Positions 32,491 to 46,567 of a stretch of DNA of 64,000 nucleotides are shown one piece after another. Within the stretch, counting starts at the first letter, position 1, and every line of letters begins with the position of its first letter. A model generated the notes under the pieces. It ran no database searches, had not been told where the DNA came from, and saw nothing but the letters and a program-made list of their open reading frames with translations. The translations under genes were made by a program, and so were the position numbers. This DNA is from Cynocephalus volans (taxonomy: Eukaryota > Chordata > Mammalia > Dermoptera > Cynocephalidae), in assembly GCF_027409185.1 (NCBI RefSeq), contig NC_084474.1, positions 94,889,505 to 94,953,504 of the forward strand, written 5' to 3'.

Positions 32491-32753
32491 CAGGGACAGG
32501 AGCAGGAGCAGGAGCAGGAGCAGAAGCAGGGGCAGGGGAAAGAGCAGGGGCAGGGGCAGGAGCAGGAGCAGAAGCAGGGGCAGGGGCAAGAGCAGGGGCA
32601 GGAGCAGGAGCAGGGGCAGGGGAAGGAGCAAGGGCAGGAGCAGGAGCAGGGACAGGAGCAGGAGCAGGAGCAGGAGCAGAAGCAGGGGCAGGGGCAAGAG
32701 CAGGGGCAGGGGCAGGAGCAGGAGCAGAAGCAGGGGCAGGGGCAAGAGCAGGG

Positions 32754-32786
<33 letters not shown>

Positions 32787-32867
32787 AGGGCAGGGGCAGG
32801 AGCAGGAGCAGGGGCAGGAGCAGGAGCAGGAGCAGGGGCAGGAGAAGGAGCAGGAGCAGGAGCAGGG

Positions 32868-32902
<35 letters not shown>

Positions 32903-33593
32903 GGCAGGAGCAGGGGCAGGAGCAGGATCAGGAGCAGGGGAAGGAGCAGGGACAGGAGCAGGAGCAGGAGCAAGAGCAGGAGCAGGAGCAGGGGCAGGGG
33001 CAGGATCAAGGGCAGGAGCAGGAGCAGGGGCAAGGGCAGGAGCAGGGACAGGAGCAGAGGCAAGGGCAGGAGCAGGAGCAAGGGCAGGGGCAGGAGCAGA
33101 AGCAGGGGCAGGAGCAGGATCAGGAGCTGGAGCAGGAGCAGGAGCAGGAGCAGGGGCAGGAGCAGCGGCAGGAGCAGGAGCAGGGGCAGGGGCAGGGGCA
33201 GGAGCAGGAGCAGGAGCAGGAGCAGGGGCAGGGGCAGGAACAGGATCAGGAGCAGGGGCAGGTGCAGGGGCAGGGGCAGGAACAGGATCAGGAGCAGGAG
33301 CAGGGGCAACGGCAGGGGCAGGATCAGGAGCAGGAGCAGGAGCAGGGGCAGGGGCAGGGGCAGGAACAGGATCAGGAGCAGGAACAGGATCAGGAGCAGG
33401 AGCAGGAGCAGGGGCAGGGGCAGGGGCAGGAGCAGGAGCAGGAGCAGGAGCAGGGGCAGGGGCAGGAACAGGAGCTGGGGCAGGGGCAGGGGCAGGAGCA
33501 GGGGCAGTAGCAGGAGCAGGGACAGGGGCAGGAGCAGGAGCATGGGCAGGGGCAGGGGCAGGGGCAGGAGCAGGAGCAGGAGCAGGAGCAGGG

Positions 33594-33628
<35 letters not shown>

Positions 33629-34440
33629 GACAGGGGCAGGAGCAGGAGCAGGGGCAGGGGCAGGGGCAGGGGCAGGAGCTGGAGCAGGAGCAGGAGCAGG
33701 GACAGGGGCAGGAGCAGGAGCATGGGCAGGGGCAGGGGCAGGGGCAGGAGCAGGAGCAGGAGCAGGAGCAGGGACAGGAGCAGGAGCAGGAGCAGGAGCA
33801 GGGGCAGGGGCAGGGGCAGGGGCAGGAGCAGGAGCAGGAGCAGGGGCAGGGGCAGGGGCAGTAGCAGGAACAGGGACAGGAGCAGGAGCAAGGGCAGGAT
33901 CAAGGGCAGGAGCAGGAGCAGGATCAGGAGCAGGAGCAGGAGCAGGGGCAAGAGCAGGGGCAGGAGCAGGATCAGGAGCTGGAGCAGGAGCAGGAGCAGG
34001 TGCAGGGGCAGGAGCAGGGGCAAGAGCAGGAGCACGGGCAGGGACAGGGGCAGGAACAGGATCAGGAGCAGGAGCAGGAGCAGGAGCAGGGGCAGTAGCA
34101 GGAGCAGGAGCAAGGGCAGGAGCAGGAGCAAGAGCAGCAGCAGGAGGAGGAGCAAGGGCAGGAGCAGGAGCAGGGACAGGAGCAGGAGCAGGAGCAGGAG
34201 CAGAAGCAAGGGCAGGGGCAAGAGCAGGGGCAGGGGCAGGAGCAGGAGCAGAAGCAGGGGCAGGGGCAAGAGCAGGGGCAGGAGCAGGAGCAGGGGCAGG
34301 GGAAGGAGCAAGGGCAGGAGCAGGAGCAGGGACAGGAGCAGGAGCAGGAGCAGGAGCAGAAGCAGGGGCAGGGGCAAGAGCAGGGGCAGGGGCAGGAGCA
34401 GGAGCAGAAGCAGGGGCAGGGGCAAGAGCAGGGGCAGGAG
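32491..34440. repeat. 1.68-kb internal duplication in left block
   Basis: The segment at about 32491-32770 (CAGGGACAGG, several GGAGCA, then AGAAGCAGGGGCAGGGG) recurs at about 34171-34450 with an offset of 1,680 bp. The variant order holds across roughly 280 bp. Two early substitutions were noted (AAGCAGG versus AAGCAAG, and GGGGAAAG versus GGGGCAAG). A related motif order recurs near 40508, showing that the blocks share ancestry. Confidence 0.75.
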
Positions 34441-34447
34441 CAGGAGA

Positions 34448-34478
<31 letters not shown>

Positions 34479-35658
34479 AGGGCAGGGGCAGGAGCAGGAG
34501 CAGGGGCAGGGGCAGGAGCAGGAGCAGGGGCAGGAGAAGGAGCAGGAGCAGGAGCAGGGGCAGGAGCAGGAGCAGGAGCAGGAGCAGGGGCAGGAGCAGG
34601 GGCAGCAGCAGGATCAGGAGCAGGGGAAGGAGCAGGGACAGGAGCAGGAGCAGGAGCAAGAGCAGGAGCAGGAGCAGGGGCAGGGGCAGGATCAAGGGCA
34701 GGAGCAGGAGCAGGGGCAGGGGCAGGAGCAGGTACAGGAGCAGAGGCAGGGGCAGGAGCAGGAGCAAGAGCAGGGGCAGGAGCAGGAGCAGGGGAAGGGG
34801 CAGGAGCAGGAGCAGGGGCAGGAGAAGGAGCAGGAGCAGGAGCAGGGGCAGGAGCAGGAGCAGGAGCAGGGGCAGGAGCAGGGGCAGCAGCAGGATCAGG
34901 AGCAGGGGAAGGAGCAGGGACAGGAGCAGGAGCAGGAGAAAGAGCAGGAGGAGGAGCAGGGACAGGAGCAGGAGCAGGAGCAGGAGCAGGGGTAGGGGCA
35001 GGATCAAGGGCAGGAGCAGGAGCAGGAGCAGGGGCAGGGGCAGGAGCAGGAGCAGGGGCAGGAGAAGGAGCAGGAGCAGGAGCAGGGGCAGGAGCAAGGG
35101 CAGGAACAAGAGCAGGAGCAGGGGCAGGAGCAGGAGCAGGAGCAGGAGCAGGGGCATGGGCAGGAGCAGGAGCAGGAGCAGGGGCAAGGGCAGGAGCAGG
35201 ATCAAGGGCAAGAGCAGGAGCAGGAGCAAGAGCAGGAGCAGGAACAGGGGCAGGGGCAGGATCAAGGGCAGGAGCAGAGGCAGGAGCAGGAGCAGGGGCA
35301 GGAGCAGGGACAGGAACAGGAGCAGGGGCAGGAGCAGGAGCAGGGGTAGGAGCAGGTGCAGGATCAAGGGCAGGCGCATGAGCAGGGGCAGGATCAAGGA
35401 CAGGAGCAGGCACAGGAGCAGGGGCAGGGGCAGGAGCAGGGGCAGGAGAAGGAGCAGGAGCAGGAGCAGGGGCAGGAACAGGAGCAGGGGCAGGAGCAGG
35501 ATCAGGAGCAAGAGCAAGAGCAGAAGCAGGAGCAGGAGCAAGGGCAGGAGCAAGAGCAGGAGCAGGGGCAGGAGCAGGATCAAGGGCTGGAGCAGGAACA
35601 GGAGCAGGAGCAGGGACAGGAGCAGGAGCAGGAGCAGGAGCAGGGGAAGGAGCAGGAT

Positions 35659-35692
<34 letters not shown>

Positions 35693-36369
35693 GACAGGAG
35701 CAGGAGCAGGAGCAGGAGCAGGGGCAGGGGCAGGGGCAGGGGCAGGAGCAGGAGCAGGGGCAAGGGCAGTAGCAGGAAGAGGGACAGGAGCAGGAGCAAG
35801 GACAGGAGCAGGAGCAGGGGCAGGGGCAGGGGCAGAGGAAGGAGCAGGAGCAGGGGCAAGGGCAGTAGCAGGAACAGGGATAGGAGCAGGAGCAGGGGCA
35901 GGATCAAGGGCAGGAGCAGGAACACGAGCAGGAGCAGCGGGAGGAGCAGGAGCAAGAGCAGAAGCAGGGTCAGGAGCAGGGGCAGGAGCAGGATCAGGAG
36001 CTGGAGCAGGAGCAGGAGCAGGAGCAGGGGCAGGAGCAGGGGCAGGAACAGGATCAGGCGCAGGAGCAGGAGCAGGGGCAGGGGCAGGAACAGGAGCAGG
36101 GGCAGGGGCAGGGGCAGGGGCAGGAGCAGGAGCAGGGGCAGGGGCAGGGGCAGGAGCAGGAGCAGGAGCAGGAGCAGGGGCAGGGGCAGGAGCAGGAGCA
36201 TGGGCAGGGGCAGGGGCAGGAGCAGGAGCAGGGGCAGGAACAGGAGCTGGGGCAGGGGCAGGGGCAGGATCAGGATCAGGAGCAGGAGCAGGAGCAGGGA
36301 CAGGAGGAGGAACAGGAGCAGGAGCAGGGGCAGGGGCAGGGGCAGGAGCAGGAGCAGGGGCAAGGGCAG

Positions 36370-36443
36370 TGGCAGGAACAGGGACAGGAGCAGGAGCAGG
36401 GGCAGGATCAAGGGCAGGAGCAGGAGCAGGAGCAGGAGCAGGG

Positions 36444-36490
<47 letters not shown>

Positions 36491-37127
36491 GGCAGGGGCA
36501 GGATCAGGAGCAGGGGCAGGAGCAGGATCAGGAGCTGGGGCAGGAGCAGCGGCAGGAGCAGCGGCAGGAGCAGGAGCAGGAGCAGGGGCAGGGGCAGGAA
36601 CAGGATCAGGAGCAGGGGCAGGGGCAGGGGCCGGAACAGGATCAGGAGCAGAAGCAGGGGCAGGGGCAGGGGCAGGATCAGGAGCAGGAGCAGGAGCAGG
36701 GGCAAGGGCAGGGGCAGGGGCAGGAACAGGATCAGGAGCAGGAACAGGATCAGGAGCAGGAGCAGGAGCATGGGCAGGGGCCGGGGCAGGAGCAGGAGCT
36801 GTAGCAGGAGCAGGGGCAGGGGCAGGAGCAGGAGCATAGGCAGGGGCAGGGGCAGGGGCAGGGGCAGGAGCAGGAGCAGGGGCAGGGGCAGGGGCAAGAG
36901 CAGGGGCAGGGGCCGGGGCAGGAGCAGGGGCAGGGGCAGGGACAGGAGCAGGAGCAGGTGCAGGATAAAGGGCAGGAGCAGGACCAGGAGCAGGAGCAGG
37001 AGCAGGGACAGGAGCAGGAGCAGGAGCAGGAGCAGGGGCAGGGGCAGGGGCAGGGGCAAGAGCAGGAGCAGGGGCAAGGGCAGTCGCAGGAACAGGGACA
37101 GGAGCAGGAGCAGGGACAGGATCAAGG

Positions 37128-37168
<41 letters not shown>

Positions 37169-37967
37169 GGCAGGAGCAGGGGCAGGAGCAGGAGCACGGG
37201 CAGGGGCCGGGGCAGGGTCAGGAGCAGGAGCAGGAGCAGGGGCAGGGGCAGGAACAGGATCAGGAGCAGGGGCAGTGACAGGGGCAGGAACAGGATCAGG
37301 AGCAGGAGCAGGGGCTACGGCAGGGGCAGGATCAGGAGCAGGAGCAGGAGCAGGGGCAGGGGCAGGGGCAGGAACAGGATCAGGAGCAGGAACAGGATCA
37401 GGAGCAGGAGCTGGAGCAGGGGCAGGGGCAGGGGCAGGAGCAGGAGCAGGAGCAGGAGCAGTGGCAGGGGCAGGAACAGGAGCATGGGCAGGGGCAGGGG
37501 CAGGGGCAGGAGCAGGAGCAGGGCCAGGGGCAGGGGCAGGAGCAGGAGCAGGAGCAGGAGCAGGGACAGGGGCAGGGGCAGGAGCAGGAGCAGGAGCAGG
37601 GGAAGGGGCAGGAACAGGAGCAGGGGCAGGGGCAGGGGCAGGGGCAGGAGCAGGAGCAGGGGCAGGGGCAGGGGCAGGAGCAGGAGCAGGAGCACGAGCA
37701 GGGGCAGGGGCAGGAGCAGGAGCATGGGCAGGGGCAGGGGCAGGAGCAGGAGCAGGGGCAGGAACAGGAGCTGGGGCAGGGGCAGGGGCAGGATCAGGAG
37801 CAGGAGCAGGAGCAGGAGCAGGGACAGGAGGAGGAACAGGAGCAGGAGCAGGGGCAGGGGCAGGGGCAGGAGCAGGAGCAGGGGCAAGGGCAGTGGCAGG
37901 AACAGGGACAGGAGCAGGAGCAGGGGCAGGATCAAGGGCAGGAGCAGGAGCAGGAGCAGGAGCAGGG

Positions 37968-38008
<41 letters not shown>

Positions 38009-39180
38009 GGCAGGAGCAGGATCAGGAGCAGGGGCAGGAGCAGGATCAGGAGCTGGGGCAGGAGCAGCGGCAGGAGCAGCGGCAGGAGCAGTGGCAGGAG
38101 CAGGAGCAGGAGCAGGGGCAGGGGCAGGAACAGGATCAGGAGCAGGGGCAGGGGCAGGGGCCGGAACAGGATCAGGAGCAGAAGCAGGGGCAGGGGCAGG
38201 GGCAGGATCAGGAGCAGGAGCAGGAGCAGGGGCAAGGGCAGGGGCAGGGGCAGGAACAGGATCAGGAGCAGGAACAGGATCAGGAGCAGGAGCAGGAGCA
38301 TGGGCAGGGGCCGGGGCAGGAGCAGGAGCTGTAGCAGGAGCAGGGCAGGGGCAGGAGCAGGAGCATAGGCAGGGGCAGGGGCAGGGGCTGGAGCAGGAGC
38401 AGGGGCAGGGGCAGGGGCAAGAGCAGGGGCAGGGGCCGGGGCAGGAGCAGGGGCAGGGGCAGGGACAGGAGCAGGAGCAGGTGCAGGATAAAGGGCAGGA
38501 GCAGGACCAGGAGCAGGAGCAGGAGCAGGGACAGGAGCAGGAGCAGGAGCAGGAGCAGGGGCAGGGGCAGGGGCAGGGGCAGGAGCAGGAGCAGGGGCAA
38601 GGGCAGTCGCAGGAACAGGGACAGGAGCAGGAGCAGGGACAGGATCAAGGGCAGGAGCAGGAGCAGGAGCAGGAGCAGGGGCAGGAGCAGGGGCAGGAGC
38701 AGGAGCACGGGCAGGGGCCGGGGCAGGGTCAGGAGCAGGAGCAGGAGCAGGGGCAGGGGCAGGAACAGGATCAGGAGCAGGGGCAGTGGCAGGGGCAGGA
38801 ACAGGATCAGGAGCAGGAGCAGGGGCAACGGCAGGGGCAGGATCAGGAGCAGGAGCAGGAGCAGGGGCAGGGGCAGGGGCAGGAACAGGATCAGGAGCAG
38901 GAACAGGATCAGGAGCAGGAGCTGGAGCAGGGGCAGGGGCAGGGGCAGGAGCAGGAGCAGGAGCAGGAGCAGGGGCAGGGGCAGGAACAGGAGCATGGGC
39001 AGGGGCAGGGGCAGGGGCAGGAGCAGGAGCAGGGCCAGGGGCAGGGGCAGGAGCAGGAGCAGGAGCAGGAGCAGGGACAGGGGCAGGAGCAGGAGCATGG
39101 GCAGGGGCAGGGGCAGGGGCAGGAGCAGGAGCAGGAGCACGGGCAGAAGCAGGAGCAGGGGCAGGAACAGGAGCTGGGGC
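36370..39180. repeat. 1.52-kb tandem duplication in the array
   Basis: The rare variant GGGGCCGGAACAGGATCAGG occurs at about 36627 and 38157 (offset 1,530 bp). The rare GTGCAGGATAAAGGGCAG occurs at about 36958 and 38481 (offset 1,523 bp). The 7-bp drop equals one lost hexamer plus one lost base. The lost base is visible at about 38343-38346, where CAGGGCAGGG replaces CAGGGGCAGG. The two copies otherwise share the same order of rare variants. Confidence 0.85.
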
Positions 39181-39433
39181 ATGGGCAGGGTAAGGAACAG
39201 GAGCAGGAGCAGGAGCAGGAGCAGGGACTGGAGCAGGAGCAGGAGCAGGAGCAGGGGCAGGGGCAGGGGCAGGGGCAGGAGCAGGAGCAGGAGCAGGGGC
39301 AGGGGCAGGGGCAGTAGCAGGAACAGGGACAGGAGCAGGAGCAAGGGCAGGAGCAAGAGCAGGAGCAGGAGCAGGATCAGGATCAGGAGCAGGAGCAGGG
39401 GCAGGAGCAGGGGCAGGAGAAGGATCAGTAGCT

Positions 39434-39778
39434 GGAGCAGGAGCAGGAGCAGGTGCAGGGGCAGGAGCAGGCGCAGGAGCAGGAGCACGGGCAGGGGCAG
39501 GGGCAGGAACAGGATCAGGAGCAGGAGCAGGAGCAGGAGCAGGGGCAGGAGCAGGAGCAGGAGCAAGGGCAGGAGCAGGAGCAAGAGCAGCAGCAGGAGG
39601 AGGAGCAAGGGCAGGAGCAGGAGCAGGGACAGGAGCAGGAGCAGGAGCAGGAGTAGAAGCAGGGGCAGGGGCAAGAGCAGGGGCAGGGGCAGGAGCAGGA
39701 GCAGAAGAAGGGGCAGGGGCAAGAGCAGGGGCAGGGGCAGGAGCAGGAGCAGAAGCAGGGGCAGGGGCAAGAGCAGGG

Positions 39779-39811
<33 letters not shown>

Positions 39812-42627
39812 AGGGCAGGGGCAGGAGCAGGAGCAGGGGCAGGGGCAGGAGCAGGAGCAGGGGCAGGAGAAGGAGCAGGAGCAGGAGCAGGGGCAGGAGC
39901 AGGAGCAGGCGCAGGAGCAGGAGCAGGGACAGGAGCAGGGGCAGTAGCAGGATCAGGAGCAGGGGAAGGAGCAGGGACAGGAGCTGGAGCAGGAGCAAGA
40001 GCAGGAGCAGGAGCAGGGGCAGGGGCAGGATCAAGGGCAGGAGCAGGAGCGGGGCAGGGGCAGGAGCAGGGACAGGGGCAGAGGCAGGGGCAGGAGCAGG
40101 AGCAAGGGCAGGGGAAGGGGCAGGAGCAGGATCAGAAGCTGGAGCAGGAGCAGGAGCAGGTGCAGGGGCAGGAGCAGGGGCAGGAGCAGGAGCACGGGCA
40201 GGGGCAGGGGCAGGAACAGGATCAGGAGCAGGAGCAGGAGCAGGAGCAGTGGCAGGAGCAGGAGCAGGAGCAAGGGCAGGAGCAGGAGCAGGATCAGGAG
40301 CAGGAGCAGGAGCAGGGGCAGGAGCAGGGGCAGGAGCAGGATCAGGAGCTGGAGCAGGAGCAGGAGCAGGTGCAGGGGCAGGAGCAGGGGCAGGAACAGA
40401 ATCAGGAGCAGGAGCTGGAGCAGGAGCAGGGGCAGGAGCAGGAGCAGGAGCAAGGGCAGGAGCAGGAGCAAGAACAGCAGCAGGAGGAGGAGCAGGGGCA
40501 GGAGCAGGAGCAGGGACAGGAGCAGGAGCAGGAGCAGGAGCAGAAGCAGGGGCAGGGGCAAGAGCAGGGGCAGGGGCAGGAGCAGGAGCAGAAGCAAGGG
40601 CAGGGGAAAGAGCAGGGGCAGGAGCAGGAGCAGGGGCAGGAGCAGGAGCAGGGGCAGGGGAAGGAGCAAGGGCGGGAGCAGGAGCAGGGACAGGAGCAGG
40701 AGCAGGAGCAGGAGCAGAAGCAGGGGCAGGGGCAAGAGCAGGGGCAGGGGCAGGAGCAGGGACAGGAGCAGGGGCAGGGGCAGGAGCAGGAGCAGGGGCA
40801 GGAGAAGGAGCAGGATCAAGGACAGGAGCAGGGACAGGAGCAGGGGCAGGGGCAGGAGCAGGGGCAGGAGAAGGAGCAGGAGCAGGAGCAGGGGCAGGAA
40901 CAGGAGCAGGGGCAGGAGCAGGATCAGGAGCAAGAGCAGGAGCAGAAGCAGGAGCAGGAGCAAAGGCAGGACCACGAGCAGGAGCAGGGACAGGAGCAGG
41001 GACAGGAGCAGGAGCAGGGGCAGGGGCAGGATCAAGGGCAGGATCAGGATCAGGAGCAGGAACAGGAGCAGGGCCAGGGGGAGGAGCAGGAGCAGGAGCA
41101 GGAGCAGGGGCAGGAGCAGGATCAAGGGCAGGAGCAGGCGCAGGACCAGGGACATGAACAGGAGCAGGAGCAGGAGCAGGAGCAGGATCAGGAGCAGGAG
41201 CAGGAGCAGGAGCACGGGCAGGGGCAGGAACAGGAGCAGGGGCAGGCGCAGGGGAAGGGGAAGGAGCAGGAGCAGGGGCAGGGGCAGGGGCAGGAGCAGG
41301 AGCAGGAGCAGGAGCACGGGCAGGGGCAGGAGCAGGAGCATGGGCAGGGGCAGGGGCAGGGGCAGGAGCAGGAGCAGGGGCAGGAACAGGAGCTGGGGCA
41401 GGGGCAGGGGCAGGATCAGGAGCAGGAGCAGGAGCAGGAGCAGGGACAGGAGCAGGAACAGGAGCAGGAGCAGGGGCAGGGGCAGGGGCAGGAGCAGGAG
41501 CAGGGGCAAGGGCAGTGGCAGGAACGGGGACAGGAGCAGGAGCAGGGGCAGGATCAAGGGCAGGAGCAGGAGCAGGAGCAGGAGCAGGGGCAGGAGCAGG
41601 AGCAGGAGCAGGAGCAGGATCTGGAGCAGGGGCAGGAGCAGGATCAGGAGCTGGAGCAGGAGCAGGAGCAGGAGCAGGGGCAGGAGCAGCGGCAAGAGCA
41701 GGAGCACGGGCAGGGGCAGGGGCAGGGGCAGGAGCAGGAGCAGGAGCAGGAGCTGGGGCAGGGGCAGGAACAGGATCAGGAGCAGGGGCAGGGGCAGGGG
41801 CAGGGGCAGGAACAGAATCAGGAGCAGGAGCAGGGGCAACGGCAGGGGCAGGATCAGGAGCAGGAGCAGGAGCAGGGGCAGGGGCAGGGGCAGGAACAGG
41901 ATCAGGAGCAGGAACAGGATCAGGAGCAGGAGCAGGGGCAGGGGCAGGGGCAGGAGCAGGAGCAGGAGCAGGGGCAGGAGCAGGGGCAGCAGCAGGATCA
42001 GGAGCAGGGGAAGGAGCAGGGACAGGAGCAGGAGCAGGAGAAAGAGCAGGAGGAGGAGCAGGGACAGGAGCAGGAGCAGGAGCAGGAGCAGGGGTAGGGG
42101 CAGGATCAAGGGCAGGAGCAGGAGCAGGAGCAGGGGCAGGGGCAGGAGCAGGAGCAGGGGCAGGAGCAGGAGCAGGAGCAGGAGCAGGGGCATGGGCAGG
42201 AGCAGGAGCAGGAGCAGGGGCAGGGGCAGGGGCAGGGGCATTAGCAGGAACAGGGACAGGAGCAGGAGCAAGGGCAGGATCAAGGGCAGGAGCAGGAGCA
42301 GGATCAGGAGCAGGAGCAGGAGCAGGGGCAGGGGCAGGGTCAGGAGCAGGATCAGGAGCTGGAGCAGGAGCAGGAGCAGGTGCAGGGGCAGGACCAGGGG
42401 CAGGAGCAGGAGCACGGGCAGGGGCAGGGGCAGGAACAGGATCAGGAGCAGGAGCAGGAGCAGGAGCAGGGGCAGGAGCAGGAGCAGGAGCAGGGCCAGG
42501 AGCAGGAGCAGGAGCAAGGGCAGGAGCAGGAGCAAGAGCAGCAGCAGGAGGAGGAGCAAGGGCAGGAGCAGGAGCAGGGACAGGGGCAGGAGCAGGAGCA
42601 GAAGCAGGGGCAGGGGCAAGAGCAGGG

Positions 42628-42660
<33 letters not shown>

Positions 42661-42741
42661 AGGGCAGGGGCAGGAGCAGGAACAGGGGCAGGGGCAGGAG
42701 CAGGAGCAGGGGCAGGAGAAGGAGCAGGAGCAGGAGCAGGG

Positions 42742-42776
<35 letters not shown>

Positions 42777-43383
42777 GGCAGGAGCAGGGGCAGCAGCAGG
42801 ATCAGGAGCAGGGGAAGGAGCAGGGACAGGAGCAGGAGCAGCGGCAAGAGCAGGAGCAGGAGCAGGGGCAGGGGCAGGATCAAGGCCAGGAGCAGGAGCA
42901 GGGGCAGGGGCAGGAGCAGGGACAGGAGCAGAGGCAGGGGCAGGAGCAGGAGCAAGGGCAGGGGCAGGGGCAGGAGCAGGATCAGGAGCTGGAGCAGGAG
43001 CAGGAGCAGGTACAGGGGCAGGAGCAGGGGCAGGAGCAGGAGCACGGGCAGGGGCAGGGGCAGGAACAGGATCAGGAGCAGGAGCAGGAGCAGGAGCAGG
43101 GGCAGGAGCAGGAGCAGGAGCAAGGGCAGGATTAGGAGCAGGATCAGGAGCAGGAGCAGGAGCAGGGACAGGAGCAGGGGCAGGAGCAGGAGCAGGAGCT
43201 GGAGCAGGAGCAGGAGCAGGTGCAGGGGCAGGAGCAGGAGCACGGGCAGGGGCAGGGGAAGGAACAGAATCAGGAGCAGAAGCAGGAGCAGGATCAGGGG
43301 CAGGAGCAGGAGCAGGAGCAAGGGCAGGAGCAGGAGCAAGAGCAGTAGCAGGAGGAGGAGCAGGGGCAGGAGCAGGAGCAGGG

Positions 43384-43418
<35 letters not shown>

Positions 43419-44679
43419 GGCAGGGGCAGGAGCAGGAGCAGGGGCAGGAGCAGGAGCAGGGGCAGGGGAAGGAGCAAGGGCGGGAGCAGGAGCAGGGACA
43501 GGAGCAGGAGCAGGAGCAGGAGCAGAAGCAGGGGCAGGGGCAAGAGCAGGGGCAGGGGCAGGAGCAGGGACAGGAGCAGGGGCAGGGGCAGGAGCAGGAG
43601 CAGGGGCAGGAGCAGGAGCAGGAGCAGGGGTAGGGGCAGGATCAAGGGCAGGAGCAGGAGCAGGAGCAGGGGCAGGGGCAGGAGCAGGAGCAGGGGCAGG
43701 AGAAGGAGCAGGAGCAGGAGCAGGGGCAGGAGCAAGGGCAGGAACAGGAGTAGGAGCAGGGGCAGGAGCAGGAGCAGGAGCAGGAGCAGGGGCATGGGCA
43801 GGAGCAGGAGCAGGAGCAGGGGCAGGGGCAGGAGCAGGATCAAGGGCAGGAGCAGGAGCAGGAGCAGGGGCAGGAGCAAGGGCAGGAATAGGAGTAGGAG
43901 CAGGGGCAGGAGCAGGAGCAGGAGCAGGAGCAGGGGCATGGGCAGGAGCAGGAGCAGGAGCAGGGGCAGGGGCACGAGCAGGAGAAAGAGCAGGAGGAGG
44001 AGCAGGGACAGGAGCAGGAGCAGGAGCAGGAGCAGGGGTAGGGGCAGGATCAAGGGCAGGAGCAGGAGCAGGAGCAGGGGCAGGGGCAGGAGCAGGAGCA
44101 GGGGCAGGAGAAGGAGCAGGAGCAGGAGCAGGGGCAGGAGCAAGGGCAGGAACAGGAGTAGGAGCAGGGGCAGGAGCAGGAGCAGGAGCAGGAGCAGGGG
44201 CATGGGCAGGAGCAGGAGCAGGAGCAGGGGCAGGGGCAGGAGCAGGATCAAGGGCAGGAGCAGGAGCAGGAGCAAGAGCAGGATCAGGAGCAGGGACAGG
44301 AGCAGGAGCAGGAGCAGGAGCAGCGGCAGGGGCAGGAGCAGGGGCAGGAGCAGGAGCAGGAGCAGGAGCAGGGGCAGGAGCAGGGACAGGAACAGGAGCA
44401 GGGGCAGGAACAGGAGCAGGGGCAGGAGCAGGAGCAGGGGCAGGAGCAGGGGCAGGATCAAGGGCAGGAGCAGGAGCAGGGGCAGGATCAAGGACAGGAG
44501 CAGGGACAGGAGCAGGGGCAGGGGCAGGAGCAGGGGCAGGAGACGGAGGAGGAGCAGGAGCAGGGGCAGGAACAGGAGCAGAGGCAGGAGCAGGATCAGG
44601 AGCAAGAGCAGGAGCAAGAGCAGGAGCAGGGGCAGGAGCAGGATCAAGGGCTGGAGCAGGAGCAGAAGCAGGAGCAGGG

Positions 44680-44714
<35 letters not shown>

Positions 44715-44728
44715 GGAAGGAGCAGGAT

Positions 44729-44762
<34 letters not shown>

Positions 44763-46533
44763 GACAGGAGCAGGAGCAGGAGCAGGAGCAGGGGCAGGGG
44801 CAGGGGTAGGTGCAGGAGCAGGGGCACGGGCAGGAGCAGGGGCAGGAGCAGGATCAGGAGCAAGAGCAGGTGCAGGAGCAGGGACAGGAGCAGGAGCAGG
44901 AGCAGGGGCAGGGGCAGGATCAAGGGCAGGATCACGAGCAGGAGCAGGAGCAGGAGCAGGGCCAGGGGGAGGAGCAGGAGCAGGAGCAGTAGCAGGGGCA
45001 GGAGCAGGATCAAGGGCAGGAGCAGGCGCAGGACCAGGGACAGGAACAGGAGCAGGAGCAGGAGCAGGAGCAGGGGCAGGCGCAGGATCAGGAGCAGGGG
45101 CACGGGCAGGATCAGGAGCAGGGGCAGGGGCAGGGGTAGGAGCAGGGGCAGGATCAGGAGTAGGAGCAGGAGCAGGAGCAGGGACAGGAGCAGGAGCAGG
45201 AGCAGGAGCAGGGGCAGGGGCAGGGGCAGGGGCAGGGGCAGGGGCAGGAGCAGGAGCAGGGGCAGGGGCAGGGGCAGGGGCAGTAGCAGCAACAGGGACA
45301 GGAGCAGGAGCAAGGGCAGGATCAAGGGCAGGAGCAGGAGCAGGATCAGGAGCAGGAGCAGGAGCAGGGGCAGGAGCAGGGGCAGGAGCAGGATCAGGAG
45401 CTGGAGCAGGAGCAGGGACAGGAGCAGGGACAGGAGCAGGATCAGGAGCAAGAGCAGCAGCAGGAGCAGGGACAGGAGCAGGAGCAGGAGCAGGGGCAGG
45501 GGCAGGATCAAGGGCAGGATCAGGAGCAGGAGCAGGAGCAGGAGCAGGGCCAGGGGGAGGAGCAGGAGCAGGAGCAGGAGCAGGGGCAGGAGCAGGATCA
45601 AGGGCCGGAGCAGGCGCAGGACCAAGGACAGGAACAGGAGCAGGACCAGGAGCAGGAGCAGGAGCAGGATCATGAGCAGGAGCAGGAGCAGGGGCAGGCG
45701 CAGGATCAGGATCAGGGGCACGGGCAGGATCAGGAGCAGGGGCAGGGGCAGGGGCAGGAGCAGGAGCAGGATCAGGAGCAGGAGCAGGAGCAGGAGCAGG
45801 GGCAGGAGCTGGATCAGGGGCAGGAGCAGGAGCATGGGCAGGGGCAGGGGCAGGGGCAGGGGCAGGAGCAGGAGCAGGAGCAGGGGCAGGGGCAGGAGCA
45901 GGGGCAGGGGCCGGGGCAGGCGCAGGTGCAGGGGCAGGGGCAGGAGCAGGAGCAGGGGCAAGGGCAGTAGCAGGAACAGGGACAGGAGCAGGAGCAGGGA
46001 CAGGAGCATGAGCAGGAGCAGGAGCAGGGGCAGGGGTAGGGGCAGGAGCAGGAGCAGGGGCAAGGGCAGTAGCAGGAACAGGGACAGGAGCAGGAGCAGT
46101 GGCAGGATCAAGGGCAGGAGCAGGAACAGGGACAGGAGCAGGAGCAGGGACAGGAGCATGAGCAGGAGCAGGAGCAGGGGCAGGGGTAGGGGCAGGAGCA
46201 GGAGCAGGGGCAAGGGCAGTAGCAGGAACAGGGACAGGAGCAGGAGCAGTGGCAGGATCAAGGGCAGGAGCAGGAGCAGGGGCAGGAGCAGGAGCAGGAG
46301 CAGGAGCAGGGTCAGGAGCAGGGGCAGGAGCAGGATCAGGAGCTGGAGCAGGAGCAGGAGCAGGAGCAGTAGCAGGAACAGGGACAGGAGCAGGAGCAGG
46401 GACAGGAGCATGAGCAGGGACAGGAGCATGAGCAGGAGCAGGAGCAGGGGCAGGGGCAGGGGCAGGAGCAGGAGCAGGGGCAAGGGCAGTAGCAGGAACA
46501 GGGACAGGAGCAGGAGCAGTGGCAGGATCAAGG

Positions 46534-46567
<34 letters not shown>

